A stretch of DNA of 64,000 bases from Ptiloglossa arizonensis (GCF_051014685.1 NW_027478540.1:176001-240000), one strand, 5' to 3'. Positions 35,160 through 48,932 are shown, counted from the first letter of the stretch. The notes: generated by a model from the letters alone, not told the origin. Program-made: numbers and translations.

Positions 35160-38100
35160 ATAAACGGAGAAACGAAGAAAGGAACGGAGAAACGAACAAA
35201 GAAACGGAGAAATAAATGGACAAACTAAGAAATAGACGGAAAGTCGAAGAAAGAAACGGAGGAACGAAGAAAGAAACGGAGAAACGATGAAAGAAACGGA
35301 GAAACAAAGAAAGAATAGAAGAAAGAAACGGAGAAACGAAGAAAGAAACGGAGAAACGGAGAAATAAATGGAAAAACGAAGAAATATACGGAGAAACGAA
35401 GAAAGGAGCGGAGAAACGAACAAAGAAATGGAGAAACGAGCAAAGAAACGGAGAAACGAACAAAGAAACGGAGAAACGGAGAAATAAATGGAGGAACGAA
35501 GAAATAAACGGAGAAACGAAGAAAGGAACGGAGAAACGAACCAAGAAACGGAGAAACGATGAAAGAAACGGAGAAACGAAGAAAGAAGCGAAGAAACGAA
35601 GAAAGAAACGGAGAAACGAAGAATGAAACGGTGAATCGGAGCAATAAATGGAGAATCGGAGAAATAAATGGAGAAACGAAGAAATAAACCGAGAAACGGA
35701 GAAACGAACAAAGAAACGCAGAAACGAACAAACAAACGGAGAAACGAACAAAGAAACCGAGAAACGGAGAAATAAACGGAGAAACGAAGAAAGAAACGGA
35801 GAAACGAAGAATGAAACGGAGAAACGAAGAAAGAAACGGAGAAACGACGAAAGAAACCGAGAAACGGAGAAAGAAACGGAGAAACGAAGAAAGAAACGGA
35901 GAAACGAAGAAAGGAACGGAGAAACGAACAAAGAAACGGAGAAACGATGAAAGAAACGGAGAAACGAAGAAAGAAACGAAGAAACGAAGAAAGGAACGGA
36001 GAAACGAACAAAGAAACGGAGAAACGATGAAAGAAACTGAGAAACGAACAAAGAAACGAAGAAACGAAGAAAGATACGGAGAATGGGAGAAATAAATGGA
36101 TAAACGAAGAAATAAACCGATAAACGGAGAAAGAAACGGAGAAACGAACAAAGAAACGGGGAAAAGAACAAAGAAACGGAGAAACGAACAAAGAAACGGA
36201 GAAACGAACAAAGAAACGGAGAAACGGAGAAACGGAGAAACGGAGAAACGGAGAAATAAATGGAGAAACGAAGAAATAAACGGAGAAACGAAGAAAGAAA
36301 AGGAGAAACAAAGAAAGAAACGGAGAAACGGAGAAAGAAACGGAGTAACGAAGAACGAAACAAAGAAACGAAGAAAGAAACGGAGAAACGAAGAAAGAAA
36401 CGGAGAAACGAAGAAAGAAACGGAGAAACGAACAAAGAAACAGAGAAACGAACAAAGAAACGAAGACGCGGAGAAATAAATGGAGAAACTAAGAAATAAA
36501 CGGAAAGTCGAAGAAAGTAACGGAGAAACGAAGAAAGGAACGGAGAAACGAACAAAGAAACGGAGAAACGATGAAGGAAACGGAGAAACGAAGAAAGAAA
36601 CGAAGAAACGAAGAAAGAAACGGAGAAACGGAGAATCGGAGAAATAAATGGAGAAACGAAGAAAGAAACCGAGAAACGGAGAAACGAACAAAGAAACGGA
36701 GAAACGAACAAACAAACGGAGAAACGAACAAAGAAACCGAGAAACGGAGAAATAAATGGAGAAACGAAGAAATAAACGGAGAAACGTAGAAAGGAACGGA
36801 GAAACGAACAAAGTAACGGGGAAACGATGAAAGAAACGGAGAAACGAAGAAAGAAACGGAGATTCGGGGAAATAAATGGAAAAATGAAGAACTAAACGGA
36901 GAAACGAACAAAGAAACTGAGAAACAAAGAAAGAAACGGAGAAACGAACAAAGAAACGGAGAAACGAAGAAAGAATCGGGAAACGAAGAAAGAAACGGAG
37001 AAACGAAGAATGAAACGGAGACACGGAGAAATAAATGGAGAAACAAACAAAGAAACGGAGAAACGGAGAAACGGAGAAATAAATGGAGAAACTAAGAAAT
37101 AAACGGAAAGTCGAAGAAAGAAACGGAGGAACGAAGAAAGAAACGGAGAAACGATGAAAGAAACGGAGAAACAAAGAAAGAATAGAAGAAAGAAACGGAG
37201 AAACGAAGAAAGAAACGGAGAATCGGAGAAACGAAGACAGAAACGGAGAAACGAAGAAAGAAACGGAGAAACGAAGAAAGAAACGGAGAAACGAACAAAG
37301 AAACGAAGAAACGGAGAAACGAACAAAGAAACAGAGAAACGAAGAAAGAAACGGAGAAATGAACAAAGAAACGAAGAAACGAACAAAGAAACGGAGAAAC
37401 GAACAAAGAAACGGAGAAACGAAGAAAGAAACGGAGAAACGAACAAGGAAACGGAGAAACGAACAAAGAAACGGAGAAACGAAGAAAGAAACGGAGAAAG
37501 GAAGAAAGAAACGGAGAAACGAAGAAAGAAACGGAAAAACGGAGAAATAAATGGAGAAACGAAGAAATAAACGGAGAAACGAACAAAGAAACGGAGAAAC
37601 GAAGAAAGAAACGGAGAAACGAAGAAAGAAACGGAGAAACGAAGAAACAAACGGAGAAACGAAGAAAGAAACGGAGAAACGGAGAAGTAAATGGAGAAAC
37701 GAAGAAATAAACGGAGAAACGAACAAAGAAACGGAGAAACGAAGAAAGAAACGGAGAAACGAAGAAAGAAACGGAGAAACGAAGAAAGAAACGGAGAAAC
37801 GAAGAAAGAAACGAAGAAACGAAGAAAGAAACGGAGAATCGGAGAAATAAATGGAGAAACGAAGAAAGAAACAGAGAAACGAACAAAGAAACGAAGACAC
37901 GGAGAAATAAATGGAGAAACAAACAAAGAAACGGAGAAACGGAGAAACGGAGAAATAAATGGAGAAACTAAGAAATAAACGGAAAGTCGAAGAAAGAAAC
38001 GGAGGAACGAAGAAAGAAACGGAGAAACGATGAAAGAAACGGAGAAACAAAGAAAGAATAGAAGAAAGAAACGGAGAAACGAAGAAAGAAACGGAGAATC

Positions 38101-40700
38101 GGAGAAACGAAGACAGAAACGGAGAAACGAAGAAAGAAACGGAGAAACGAAGAAAGAAACGGAGAAACGAAGAAAGAAACGGAGAAACGAACAAAGAAAC
38201 GAAGAAACGGAGAAACGAACAAAGAAACAGAGAAACGAAGAAAGAAACGGAGAAATGAACAAAGAAACGAAGAAACGAACAAAGAAACGGAGAAACGAAC
38301 AAAGAAACGGAGAAACGAAGAAAGAAACGGAGAAACGAACAAGGAAACGGAGAAACGAACAAAGAAACGGAGAAACGAAGAAAGAAACGGAGAAACGAAG
38401 AAAGAAACGGAGAAACGAAGAAACAAACGGAGAAACGAAGAAAGAAACGGAGAAACGGAGAAGTAAATGGAGAAACGAAGAAATAAACGGAGAAACGAAC
38501 AAAGAAACGGAGAAACGAAGAAAGAAACGGAGAAACGAACATAGAAACGGAGAAACGAAGAAAGAAACGAAGAAACGAAGAAAGAAACGGAGAAACGAAG
38601 AAAGAAACGAAGAAACGAAGAAAGAAACGGAGAAAAGAAGAAAGAAACGGAGAAACGAAGAAAGAAACGGAGAAACGAAGAAAGAAACGAAGAAACGAAG
38701 AAAGAAATGGAGAAACGAAGAAAGAAACGGAGAAACGAACAAAGAAACGGAGAAATGAAGAAAGAAACGGAGAAACGAAGAAAGAAACGGAGAAACGAAG
38801 AAAGAAACGAAGAAACGAAGAAAGAAATGGAGAAACGAAGAAAGAAACGGAGAAACGAACAAAGAAACGGAGAAATGAAGAAAGAAACGGAGAATCGGAG
38901 AAATAAATGGAGAAACGAAGAAATAAACCGAGAAACGGAGAAAGAAACGGAGAAACGGAGAAATAAATGGAGAAACGAAGAAATAAACGGAGAAACGAAG
39001 AAAGGAACGGAGAAACGAACAAAGAAACGGAGAAATAAATGGACAAACTAAGAAATAAACGGAAAGTCGAAGAAAGAAACGGAGGAACGAAGAAAGAAAC
39101 GGAGAAACGATGAAAGAAACGGAGAAACAAAGAAAGAATAGAAGAAAGAAACGGAGAAACGAAGAAAGAAACGGAGAAACGGAGAAATAAATGGAAAAAC
39201 GAAGAAATATACGGAGAAACGAAGAAAGGAGCGGAGAAACGAACAAAGAAATGGAGAAACGAGCAAAGAAACGGAGAAACGAACAAAGAAACGGAGAAAC
39301 GGAGAAATAAATGGAGGAACGAAGAAATAAACGGAGAAACGAAGAAAGGAACGGAGAAACGAACAAAGAAACGGAGAAACGATGAAAGAAACGGAGAAAC
39401 GAAGAAAGAAGCGAAGAAACGAAGATAGAAACGGAGAAACGAAGAATGAAACGGTGAATCGGAGCAATAAATGGAGAATCGGTGAAATAAATGGAGAAAC
39501 GAAGAAATAAACCGAGAAACGGAGAAACGAACAAAGAAACGCAGAAACGAACAAACAAACGGAGAAACGAACAAAGAAACCGAGAAACGGAGAAATAAAC
39601 GGAGAAACGATGAAAGAAACGGAGAAACGAAGAATGAAACGGAGAAACGAAGAAAGAAACGGAGAAACGACGAAAGAAACCGAGAAACGGAGAAAGAAAC
39701 GGAGAAACGAAGAAAGAAACGGAGAAACGAAGAAAGGAACGGAGAAACGAACAAAGAAACGGAGAAACGATGAAAGAAACGGAGAAACGAAGAAAGAAAC
39801 GAAGAAACGAAGAAAGGAACGGAGAAACGAACAAAGAAACGGAGAAACGATGAAAGAAACTGAGAAACGAACAAAGAAACGAAGAAACGAAGAAAGATAC
39901 GGAGAATGGGAGAAATAAATGGATAAACGAAGAAATAAACCGATAAACGGAGAAAGAAACGGAGAAACGAACAAAGAAACGGGGAAAAGAACAAAGAAAC
40001 GGAGAAACGAACAAAGAAACGGAGAAACGAACAAAGAAACGGAGAAACGGAGAAACGGAGAAACGGAGAAACGGAGAAATAAATGGAGAAACGAAGAAAT
40101 AAACGGAGAAACGAAGAAAGAAAAGGAGAAACAAAGAAAGAAACGGAGAAACGGAGAAAGAAACGGAGTAACGAAGAACGAAACAAAGAAACGAAGAAAG
40201 AAACGGAGAAACGAAGAAAGAAACGGAGAAACGAAGAAAGAAACGGAGAAACGAACAAAGAAACAGAGAAACGAACAAAGAAACGAAGACGCGGAGAAAT
40301 AAATGGAGAAACTAAGAAATAAACGGAAAGTCGAAGAAAGTAACGGAGAAACGAAGAAAGGAACGGAGAAACGAACAAAGAAACGGAGAAACGATGAAGG
40401 AAACGGAGAAACGAAGAAAGAAACGAAGAAACGAAGAAAGAAACGGAGAAACGAAGAATGAAACGGAGAATCGGAGAAATAAATGGAGAAACGAAGAAAG
40501 AAACCGAGAAACGGAGAAAGGAACAAAGAAACGGAGAAACGAAGAATGAAACGGAGAAACGAAGAAAGAAACAGAGAAACGAACAAAGAAACGAAGACAC
40601 GGAGAAATAAATGGAGAAACAAACAAAGAAACGGAGAAACGGAGAAACGGAGAAATAAATGGAGAAACTAAGAAATAAACGGAAAGTCGAAGAAAGAAAC
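35160..40700. repeat. Higher-order duplications inside A5
   Basis: A rare variant, GGAAAGTCGAAGAAAG, occurs at 35238, 36502, 37105, 37981, 39061, 40324 and 40681. The 35238/36502 pair recurs at 39061/40324, so a segment of at least 1.3 kb was copied at about 3.82 kb distance. The 37105, 37981 and 40681 markers head a third, ~0.88-kb type of segment, each followed by AAGAATAGAAGAAAG. This is how the long arm grew. Confidence 0.75.
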
Positions 40701-41976
40701 GGAGGAACGAAGAAAGAAACGGAGAAACGATGAAAGAAACGGAGAAACAAAGAAAGAATAGAAGAAAGAAACGGAGAAACGAAGAAAGAAACGGAGAATC
40801 GGAGAAACGAAGACAGAAACGGAGAAACGAAGAAAGAAACGGAGAAACGAAGAAAGAAACGGAGAAACGAACAAAGAAACGAAGAAACGGAGAAACGAAC
40901 AAAGAAACAGAGAAACGAAGAAAGAAACGGAGAAATGAACAAAGAAACGAAGAAACGAACAAAGAAACGGAGAAACGAACAAAGAAACGGAGAAACGAAG
41001 AAAGAAACGGAGAAACGAACAAGGAAACGGAGAAACGAACAAAGAAACGGAGAAACGAAGAAAGAAACGGAGAAAGGAAGAAAGAAACGGAGAAACGAAG
41101 AAAGAAACGGAAAAACGGAGAAATAAATGGAGAAACGAAGAAATAAACGGAGAAACGAACAAAGAAACGGAGAAACGAAGAAAGAAACGGAGAAACGAAG
41201 AAGGAAACGGAGAAACGAACAAAGAAACCGAGAAACGAAGAAAGAAACGGAGAAACGAAGAAAGAAACGAAGAAACGAAGAACGAAACGGAGAAACGAAG
41301 AAAGAAACGAAGAAACGAAGAAAGAAATGGAGAAACGAAGAAAGAAACGGAGAAACGAACAAAGAAACGGAGAAATGAAGAAAGAAACGGAGAAACGAAG
41401 AAAGAAACGGAGAAACGAAGAAAGAAACGAAGAAACGAAGAAAGAAACGGAGAATCGGAGAAATAAATGGAGAAACGAAGAAATAAACCGAGAAACGGAG
41501 AAAGAAACGGAGAAACGAACAAAGAAACGGAGAAACGAACAAAGAAACGGAGAAACGAAGAAAGAAATGGAGAAACGAACAAAGAAACGGAGAAACGAAG
41601 AAAGAAACGGAGAAACGGAGAAATAAATGGAGAAACGAAGAAATAAACGGAGAAACGAAGAAAGAAACGGAGAAACGAAGAAAGAAACGGAGAAACGAAC
41701 AAAGAAACGGAGAAACGAACAAAGAAACGGAGAAACGAAAAAAGACACGGAGAAACGAAGAAAGAAACGGAGAATCGGAGAAATAAATGGAGAAACGTAG
41801 GAATAAACCGAGAAACGAACAAAGAAACGGAGAAACGAAGAAAGAAACGGAGAAACGAAGAAGGAAACGGAGAAACGAACAAAGAAACGGAGAAACGAAG
41901 AAAGAAACGGAGAAACGAAGAAAGAAACGAAGAAACGAAGAACGAAACGGAGAAACGAAGACAGAAACGGAGAAAC

Positions 41977-42626
41977 GTTTCTCCGTTTCTCGGTTTTTCC
42001 GTTTCTTCGTTTCTCCGTTTCTCGGTTTCTCAGTTTTTCCGTTTCTCCGTTTCTCCGTTTCTCGGTTTCTCCGTTTCTCCGTTTCTCTGTTTCTCCGTTT
42101 CTCCGTTTCTCGGTTTCTCCGTTTCTCCGTTTCTCCGTTTCTCGGTTTCTCCGTTTCTCCGTTTCTCCGTTTCTCCGTTTCTCCGTTTCTCGGTTTCTCC
42201 GTTTCTCTGATTCTCAGTTTCTCCGTTTCTCGGTTTCTCCGTTTCTCCGTTTCTCGGTTTCTCCGTTTCTCTGTTTCTCCGTTTCTCCGTTTCTCGGTTT
42301 CTCCGTTTCTCCGTTTCTCCGTTTCTCGGTTTCTCCGTTTCTCCGTTTCTCCGTTTCTCCGTTTCTCCGTTTCTCGGTTTCTCCGTTTCTCCGTTTCTCG
42401 GTTTCTCCGTTTCTCCGTTTCTCGGTTTTTCCGTTTCTCCGTTTCTCCGTTTCTTGGTTTCTCCGTTTCTCCGTTTCTCAGTTTTTCCGTTTCTCCGTTT
42501 TTCCGTTTCTCCGTTTCTCAGTTTTTCCGTTTCTCCGTTTCTCCGTTTCTCCGTTTCTCAGTTTCTCCGTTTCTCGGTTTCTCCGTTTCTCCGTTTTTCG
42601 GTTTTTCCGTTACTCCGTTTCACCGT
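41977..42626. repeat. 8-bp repeat zone of A5
   Basis: TTTCTCCG/TTTCTCGG 8-mers right of the switch, ending at the TTTCACCGTTTTTTGTTTG transition. It is a length variant of the A3 zone. Confidence 0.87.
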
Positions 42627-44113
42627 TTTTTGTTTGTTCCTCCGTTTCTTTCTTCGATTCTCCGTTTATTTCTTCGTTTCTCCATTTATTTCTCCGTTTC
42701 TTTCTTCGTTTCTCCGTTTCTCGGTTTATTTCTTCGTTTCTCCCTTTCTTCCTTCGTTTCTTCGTTTCTTCCTTCGTTTCTCCGTTTCTTTCTTCGTTTC
42801 TCCGTTTCTTTCTTCGTTTCTCCCTTTCTTCCTTCGTTTCTTCGTTTCTTCCTTCGTTTCTCCGTTTCTTTCTTCGTTTCTCCGTTTGCTTCTTCGTTTC
42901 TCCATTTATTTCTCCGTTTCTCCGTTTCTTTCTTTGTTTCTCCGTTTCTTTCTTCGTTTCTCCGTTTCTTTCTTCGTTTCTCCCTTTCTTCCTTCGTTTC
43001 TTCGTTTCTTCCTTCGTTTCTCCGTTTCTTTCTTCGTTTCTCCGTTTCTTTCTTCGTTTCTCCCTTTCTTCCTTCGTTTCTTCGTTTCTTCTTTCGTTTC
43101 TCCGTTTCTTTCTTCGTTTCTCCGTTTGCTTCTTCGTTTCTCCATTTATTTCTCCGTTTCTCCGTTTCTTTCTTCGTTTCTCCGTTTCTTTCTTCGTTTC
43201 TCCGTTTGTATCTTCGTTTCTCCATTTATTTCTCCGTTTCTTTCTTCGTTTCTCCGTTTCTTTCTTCGTTTCTCCGTTTATTTCTTCGTTTCTCCATTTA
43301 TTTCTCCGATTCTCCGTTTCTTCGTTTCTTTCTTCGTCTCTTCGTTTCTTTCTTCGTTTCTACGTTTCTTTCTTCGTTTCTCCGTTTGTTTCTTCGTTTC
43401 TCCATTTATTTCTCCGTTTCTCCGTTTGTTTCTTTGTTTCTCCATTTATTTCTCCGTTTCTCCGTTTCTTTCTTCGTTTCTCCGTTTCTTTCTTCGTTTC
43501 TCCGTTTATATCTTCGTTTCTCCATTTATTTCTCCGTTTCTTTCTTCGTTTCTCCGTTTCTTTCTTCGTTTCTCCGTTTATTTCTTCGTTTCTCCATTTA
43601 TTTCTCCGTTTCTCCGTTTCTTTGTTCGTTTCTCCGTTTCTTTGTTCGTTTCTCCGTTTCTTTGTTCGTTTCTCCGTTTCTTTCTTCGTTTCCTCGTTTC
43701 TTTCTTCGTTACTCCGATTCTTTCTTCGTTTCTCCGTTTCTTTCTTCGTTTCTCCGTTTATTTTTTCGTTTCTCCATTTATTTCTCCGTTTCTCCGTTTC
43801 TTTCTTTGTTTCTCCGTTTCTTTCTTCATTTCTCCGTTTATTTCTTCGTTTCTCCGTTTCATTCTTCGTTTCTCTGTTTCTTTCTTCGTTTCTCCGTTTC
43901 TTCCTCCGTTTCTCGGTTTATTTCTTCGTTTCTCCGTTTCATTCTTCGTTTCTCCGTTTCTTTCTTCGTTTCTCCGTTTCTTTCTTCGTTTCTCCGTTTC
44001 TCCGTTTCTTTCATCGTTTCTTCGTTTCTTTCTTCATTTCTCCGTTTCTTTCTTCGTTTCTCCGTTTCTTCCTTCGTTTCATCGTTTCTCCGTTTCTCCG
44101 TTTCTCCGTTTCG

Positions 44114-44844
44114 ATTAAAACATTATAATATTTATAATTTCTATTATAAATCATTTGATCTATAGTTAAATTAGACACTAATACTCTAAATGCATATTTA
44201 ATATATTTTTTAATCTCTTTAGCCTCCAGAAGAATTTTATTTATACTATTTACTACATATAATAGTTTACACAGAATCGGAAATAAATCTAATTATTTAT
44301 TTATATTATAATAATTATTTTTTTTCACTTATCTTAAAAATTGGGATGTACTCTTTAAATGTTCGATTCATTTCTTTAATTTATTCATTAAATTGAATTA
44401 ATCTATTCTTTATAATAACTTTAATAAAATTAATCCCTATAATTATTCAGAACTCATATTAACATTTAATAGTGAAATTTATTTTATTTGCCTAATTAAT
44501 GTAATCATTGCCCCTATCATTTGCTTAAACAAAAAAATCAATCATAATAATTATAGGATATTCATCTGTTATACAAGCATCTATTATATTTATTTTATTA
44601 ATAATTAACAAAAATACATTTTTAACATATTTCATTTTATATTCAATAATTTCTTTAATTTTAATTTTTATATTTAATATAATAACGATTAACTCTTCTT
44701 CCTTATTTAATATATTAACCTCTTATGAAAGAAAAATTATTTTATACTCAATAATTATTATGTACACAAATTTCCCACCTATAGCACTCTTTATACTGAA
44801 ATAAATCGTCCTAGAAGCATTAATAAATTCAAGAATAAAATTTA
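44114..44844 (+). pseudogene. NUMT ND2 pseudogene (copy N11)
   Basis: Near-identical to the copy at 26030-26761, including the GATTAAAACATT junction and GTCCTAGAAGCATTAAT near the 3' break. Carries the shared TAA. Confidence 0.87.
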
Positions 44845-45242
44845 CCGTGGAAGGTTAATTTTACATTTATTCGAAAGATGAAACATACAAAAGTTTGTAC
44901 AAAAGTATTTATTTATTTTATCGCACGGTACGGAATATCATACAATTGGAAATACTTATCTCTAATGTCGGTAAATTGTACTTGTCGCGCCATCTATTTG
45001 TGGAAATTAGAACAATTCCTCGACAAACTTGAGAGTTTCTCCGCCAGGTGTTTTCACCCCTTAAGTGTAGTTTAACCCTTTCTCCAATAGATGGCAACAC
45101 ATGTAATTACCACGTTACACGGATTTGTAATTGCGGGTTCAGAATATATTTGCATACATACAAACTATAATTCCGATATGTAGAGAAATATTCATTTATT
45201 TTATCCCACGGCTTCTTCGATCGTATTTGTTCGATCTAACCA
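44845..45242 (+). repeat. K block
   Basis: Duplicate of the K block at 26762-27158, sharing its private variants. A 65-codon frame at 44878-45075 is the duplicate of the uncalled one at 26795. Confidence 0.82.
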
Positions 45243-45620
45243 AATATTTCAAGAAATTGATGGCTTTTTATACCGAAACATTGTCAAAAATTGTTTAATC
45301 TACGGTCCAACGAAGGTTGTTAATAATTATGATAAATAAATGTCAAGGTATTGCGAAGTCTGCGAAGGCGAACGGTTTCAGTGAATGTTTGTTCATTTCA
45401 GCGACTGTTATTAACATTTACGCATGTTCCCTATATTGATCGAACAATGTGCATCTTATTTATGCATTAAAAATGATTGATTCGCCTCTAGCAATTGATT
45501 TTGATCGAACTTCAAAGTAAAGAGATGTTTCTTAAAGTTTTAAAACATGGAAAGTAATAATTGTCTATGAAATGTATCAATTTCACATTTGATTAATACA
45601 TGAAGAATCGAAATTTCTGG
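45243..45620 (+). repeat. L repeat, short form
   Basis: Forward L unit ending at CGAAATTTCTGGT. Its first ~210 bp belong to the duplicated segment and the remainder follows the short-form type. Confidence 0.8.
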
Positions 45621-45732
45621 TAAAATAAGTGAATAAAAAATAATTATTATAATTAAATAATTAGATTTATTTCCGATTCTGTATATATTATTATATACAG
45701 TAAATAGTATGAATAAAATTCTTCTGGAGGCT
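45621..45732 (-). pseudogene. NUMT ND2 5' fragment, truncated by the array (copy N12)
   Basis: Only about 112 bp of ND2 remain. The satellite begins inside ND2, right after CTTCTGGAGGCT, and not at the usual CGATTAAATG junction. This is the only one of the array edges seen here that breaks the rule. Confidence 0.82.
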
Positions 45733-47805
45733 GAGAAACGAACAAAGAAACGGAGAAACGATGAAAGAAACGGAGAAACGAAGAAAGAAACGGAGAAACG
45801 AAGAAAGAAACGGAGAAACGAAGAAAGAATCGGAGAAACGGAGAAATAAATGGAGAAACGAAGAAATAAACGGAGAAACGAAGAAAGGAACGGAGAAACG
45901 AGCAAAGAAACGGAGAAACGAACAAAGAAACGGAGAAACGAACAAAGAAACGGAGAAACGAACAAAGAAACGAAGAAACGAACAAAGAAACGGAGAAACG
46001 AACAAAGAAATAGAGAAACGAACAAAGAAACGGAGAATCGAACAAAGACGCGGAGAAACGAACAAAGAAACGGAGAAACGATGAAAGAAACGGAGAAACG
46101 AAGAAAGAAACGAAGAAACGAAGAAAGAAACGGAGAAACGAACAAAGAAACGGAGAAACGAACAAAGAAACGGAGAAACGAACAAAGAAACGGAGAAACG
46201 AACAAAGAAACGGAGAAACGATGAAAGAAACGGAGAAACGAACAAAAAAACGGAGAAACGAACAAAGAAACGGAGAAACGATGAAAGAAACGGAGAAACG
46301 AAGAAAGAAACGGAGAAACGAAGAAAGAAACGGAGAAACGAAGATAGAATCGGAGAAACGGAGAAATAAATGGAGAAACGAAGAAATAAACGGAGAAACG
46401 AAGAAAGGAACGGAGAAACGAGCAAAGAAACGGAGAAACGAACAAAGAAACGGAGAAACGAACAAAGAAACGGAGAAACGAACAAAGAAACGAAGAAACG
46501 AACAAAGAAACGGAGAAACGAACAAAGAAACGGAGAAACGATGAAAGAAACGGAGAAACGAACAAAAAAACGGAGAAACGAACAAAGAAACGGAGAAACG
46601 ATGAAAGAAACGGAGAAACGAAGAAAGAAACGAAAAAACGAAGAAAGAAACGGAGAAACGATCAAAGAAACGGAGAAACAAACAAAGAAAAGAAGACACG
46701 GAGAAATAAATGGAGAAACGAAGAAAGAAACGGAGAATCGGAGAAATAAATGGAGAAACGAACAACAACAACAAATGGTGAAACGGAGGAACGGAGAAAC
46801 GGAAAATCGAGAAACGGAGAAACCGAGGTACGGAGAAACGGAGAAACGTTTCTCCGTTTCTTTGTTCGTTTCCTCGTTTCTTTGTTCGTTTCTCCGTTTC
46901 TTTGTTCGTTTCTCCGTTTCTTTGTTCGTTTCTCCGTTTCTTTGATCGTTTGTCCGTTTCTTTGTTCGTTTCTCCGTTTCTTTCTTCGTTTCTCCGTTTC
47001 TTTGTTCGTTTCTCCGTTTCTTTCTTCGTTTCTCCGTTTCTTTCTTCATTTCTCCGTTTCTTTCTTCGTTTCTCCGTTTCTTTCTTCGGTTCTCCGTTTC
47101 TTTCTTCGTTGCTCCGTTTCTTTCTCCGTTTCTCGGTTTATTTCTTCGTTTCTCCATTTATTTCTCCGATTCTCCGTTTCTTTCTTCGTTTCTTCGTTTC
47201 TTTCTTCGTTACTCCGTTTCTTTCTTCGGTTCTCCGTTTATTTCTTCGTTTCTCCGTTTATTTCTTCGTTTCTCCATTTATTTCTCCGTTTCTCCGTTTC
47301 TCTGTTCGTTTCTCCGTTTCTTTGTTCGTTTCTCCGTTTCTTTGTTCGTTTCTCCGTTTCTTTCTTCGTTTCTCCGTTTCGTTGTTCGTTTCCCCGTTTC
47401 TTTGTTCGTTTCTCCGTTTCTTTCTTCGTTTCTCCGTTTCTTCGTTCGTTTCTCCGTTTCTTTCTCCGTTTCTCGGTTTATTTCTTCGTTTCTCCATTTA
47501 TTTCTCCGATTCTCCGTTTCTTTCTTCGTTTCTCAGTTTCTTTCTTCGTTTCTTCGTTTCTTTCTTCGTTTCTCCGTTTCTTTCTCCGTTTCTCGGTTTA
47601 TTTCTTCGTTTCTCCGTTTCTTTCATCGTTTCTTCGTTTCTCCGTTTCTTTCTTCGTTTCTCCGTTTATATCTTCGTTTCTCCATTTATTTCTCCGTTTC
47701 TTTCTTCGTTTCTCCGTTTCATTCTTCGTTTCTCCGTTTCTTTCTTCGTGTCTCCGTTTGTTCCTTCGTTTCATCGTTTCTCCGTTTTTCCGTTTCTCCG
47801 TTTCG
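45731..47805. repeat. Satellite array A6, palindromic
   Basis: Purine strand from 45731 to the switch at 46847/46848, then pyrimidine strand to 47805, with near-equal arms. A 460-bp tandem duplication lies in the left arm (45761-46084 matches 46221-46544). The left arm shares the AACAACAACAA interruption (46761-46783) and unit order with the inverted right arm of A0. Confidence 0.95.
46786..46850. repeat. Short 8-bp zone and switch point of A6
   Basis: Only a few 8-mers (GAAACGGA with degenerate neighbours) lie left of the switch at 46847/46848, which keeps the full CGGAGAAACGTTTCTCCG palindrome. Confidence 0.8.
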
Positions 47806-48534
47806 ATTAAATGATTATAATATTTAAAAGTTCTTTTATAAATCATTTGATCTATAGTTAAATTAGACACTAATACTCTAAATACATATTTAATATATTT
47901 TTTAATCTCTTCAGCCTCCAGAAGAATTTTATTTATACTCTTTACTATATATAATAATTTACACAGAATCCGAAATAAATCTAATTATTTATTTATAATA
48001 ATTATTTTTTATTCACTTGTTTTAAAAATTGGGATGTACTCTTTAAATGTTCGATTCATTTCTTTAATTTATTCATTAAATTGAATTAATCTATTATTTA
48101 TAATAACTTTAATAAAATTAATTCCTATAATTATTATAGAACTCATATTAAAATTTAATAATGAAATTTATTTTATTTGCCTAATTAATGTAATTATTGC
48201 CCCTATCATTTGCTTAAATAAAAAAAATCAATCATAATAATTATAGGATATTCATCTGTTATGCAAACATCTATTATAGTTATTTTATTAATAATTAACA
48301 AAAATACATTTTTAACATATTTCATTTTATATTCAATAATTTCTTTAATTTTAATTTTTATATTTAAAATAATAAAGATTAACTCTTCTTCCTTATTTAA
48401 TATATTAACCTCTAATAAAAGAAAAATTATTTTATACTCAATAATTATTATGTACACAAATTTCCCACCTATAACACTCTTTATACTGAAATAAATCGTC
48501 CTAGAAACATTAATAAATTCAAGAATAAAATTTA
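47806..48534 (+). pseudogene. NUMT ND2 pseudogene (copy N13)
   Basis: Forward ND2 copy, duplicate of the one at 14504-15231. Its first bases differ (TTTAAAAGTTCTTTTATAAATC for TTTATAATTTCTATTATAAATC), so changes cluster next to the array. It has the shared TAA. Confidence 0.87.
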
Positions 48535-48932
48535 CCGTGGAAGGTTTAATTTTACATTTATTCGAATGATGAAACATACAAAAGTTTGTACAAAAGTATT
48601 TATTTATTTTATCGCACGGTAGGGAATATCATACAAATGGAAATACTTATCTCTAATGTCGGTAAATTGTACTTGTCGCGCCATCTATTTGTGGAAATTA
48701 GAACAATTTCTCGACAAACTTGAGCGTTTCGCCGCCAGGTGTTTTCACCCCTTGAGTGTAGTTTAACCCTTTCTCCAATAGATGGCAAGCCATGTAATTA
48801 CCACGTTACAGGGATTTGTAATTGCGGGTTCAGAATATATTTGCATACATACAAACTATAATTCCGATATGTAGAGAAATATTCATTTATTTCATCCCAC
48901 GGCTTCTTCGATCGTATTTGTTCGATCTAACC
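48535..48932 (+). repeat. K block
   Basis: Duplicate of the K block at 15232-15629, with the same GTTTCGCCGCC variant. Confidence 0.82.

Larger units (their letters stand above)
33545..44113. repeat. Satellite array A5, palindromic, largest
   Basis: 10.6 kb. Purine strand to the switch at 41976/41977, then pyrimidine strand, so arms of 8.4 and 2.1 kb. The longest frame in the window lies here (2165 codons, 35225-41722, minus). It repeats a 20-residue F/S/V/R/L-rich peptide with hundreds of substitutions and no sign of a start, signal or domain. It is better explained by the absence of stops on a pyrimidine strand. Internal duplications are listed separately. Confidence 0.95.
41730..45455. 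repeat. ~3.7-kb segmental duplication, copy 2
   Basis: Counterpart of 23450-27375, covering the end of the purine arm, the switch, the 8-bp zone, the whole pyrimidine arm, ND2, K and part of L. The 8-bp zone is about 650 bp here against about 790 bp there. Confidence 0.8.

Noticed and set aside
35225..41722. Very long open frames in all satellite blocks as giant repetitive proteins
   Set aside because: They occupy all three frames, cross polarity switches, start at chance ATG codons and vary freely in sequence. A strand of TTTCTCCG-type repeats simply lacks stop codons.
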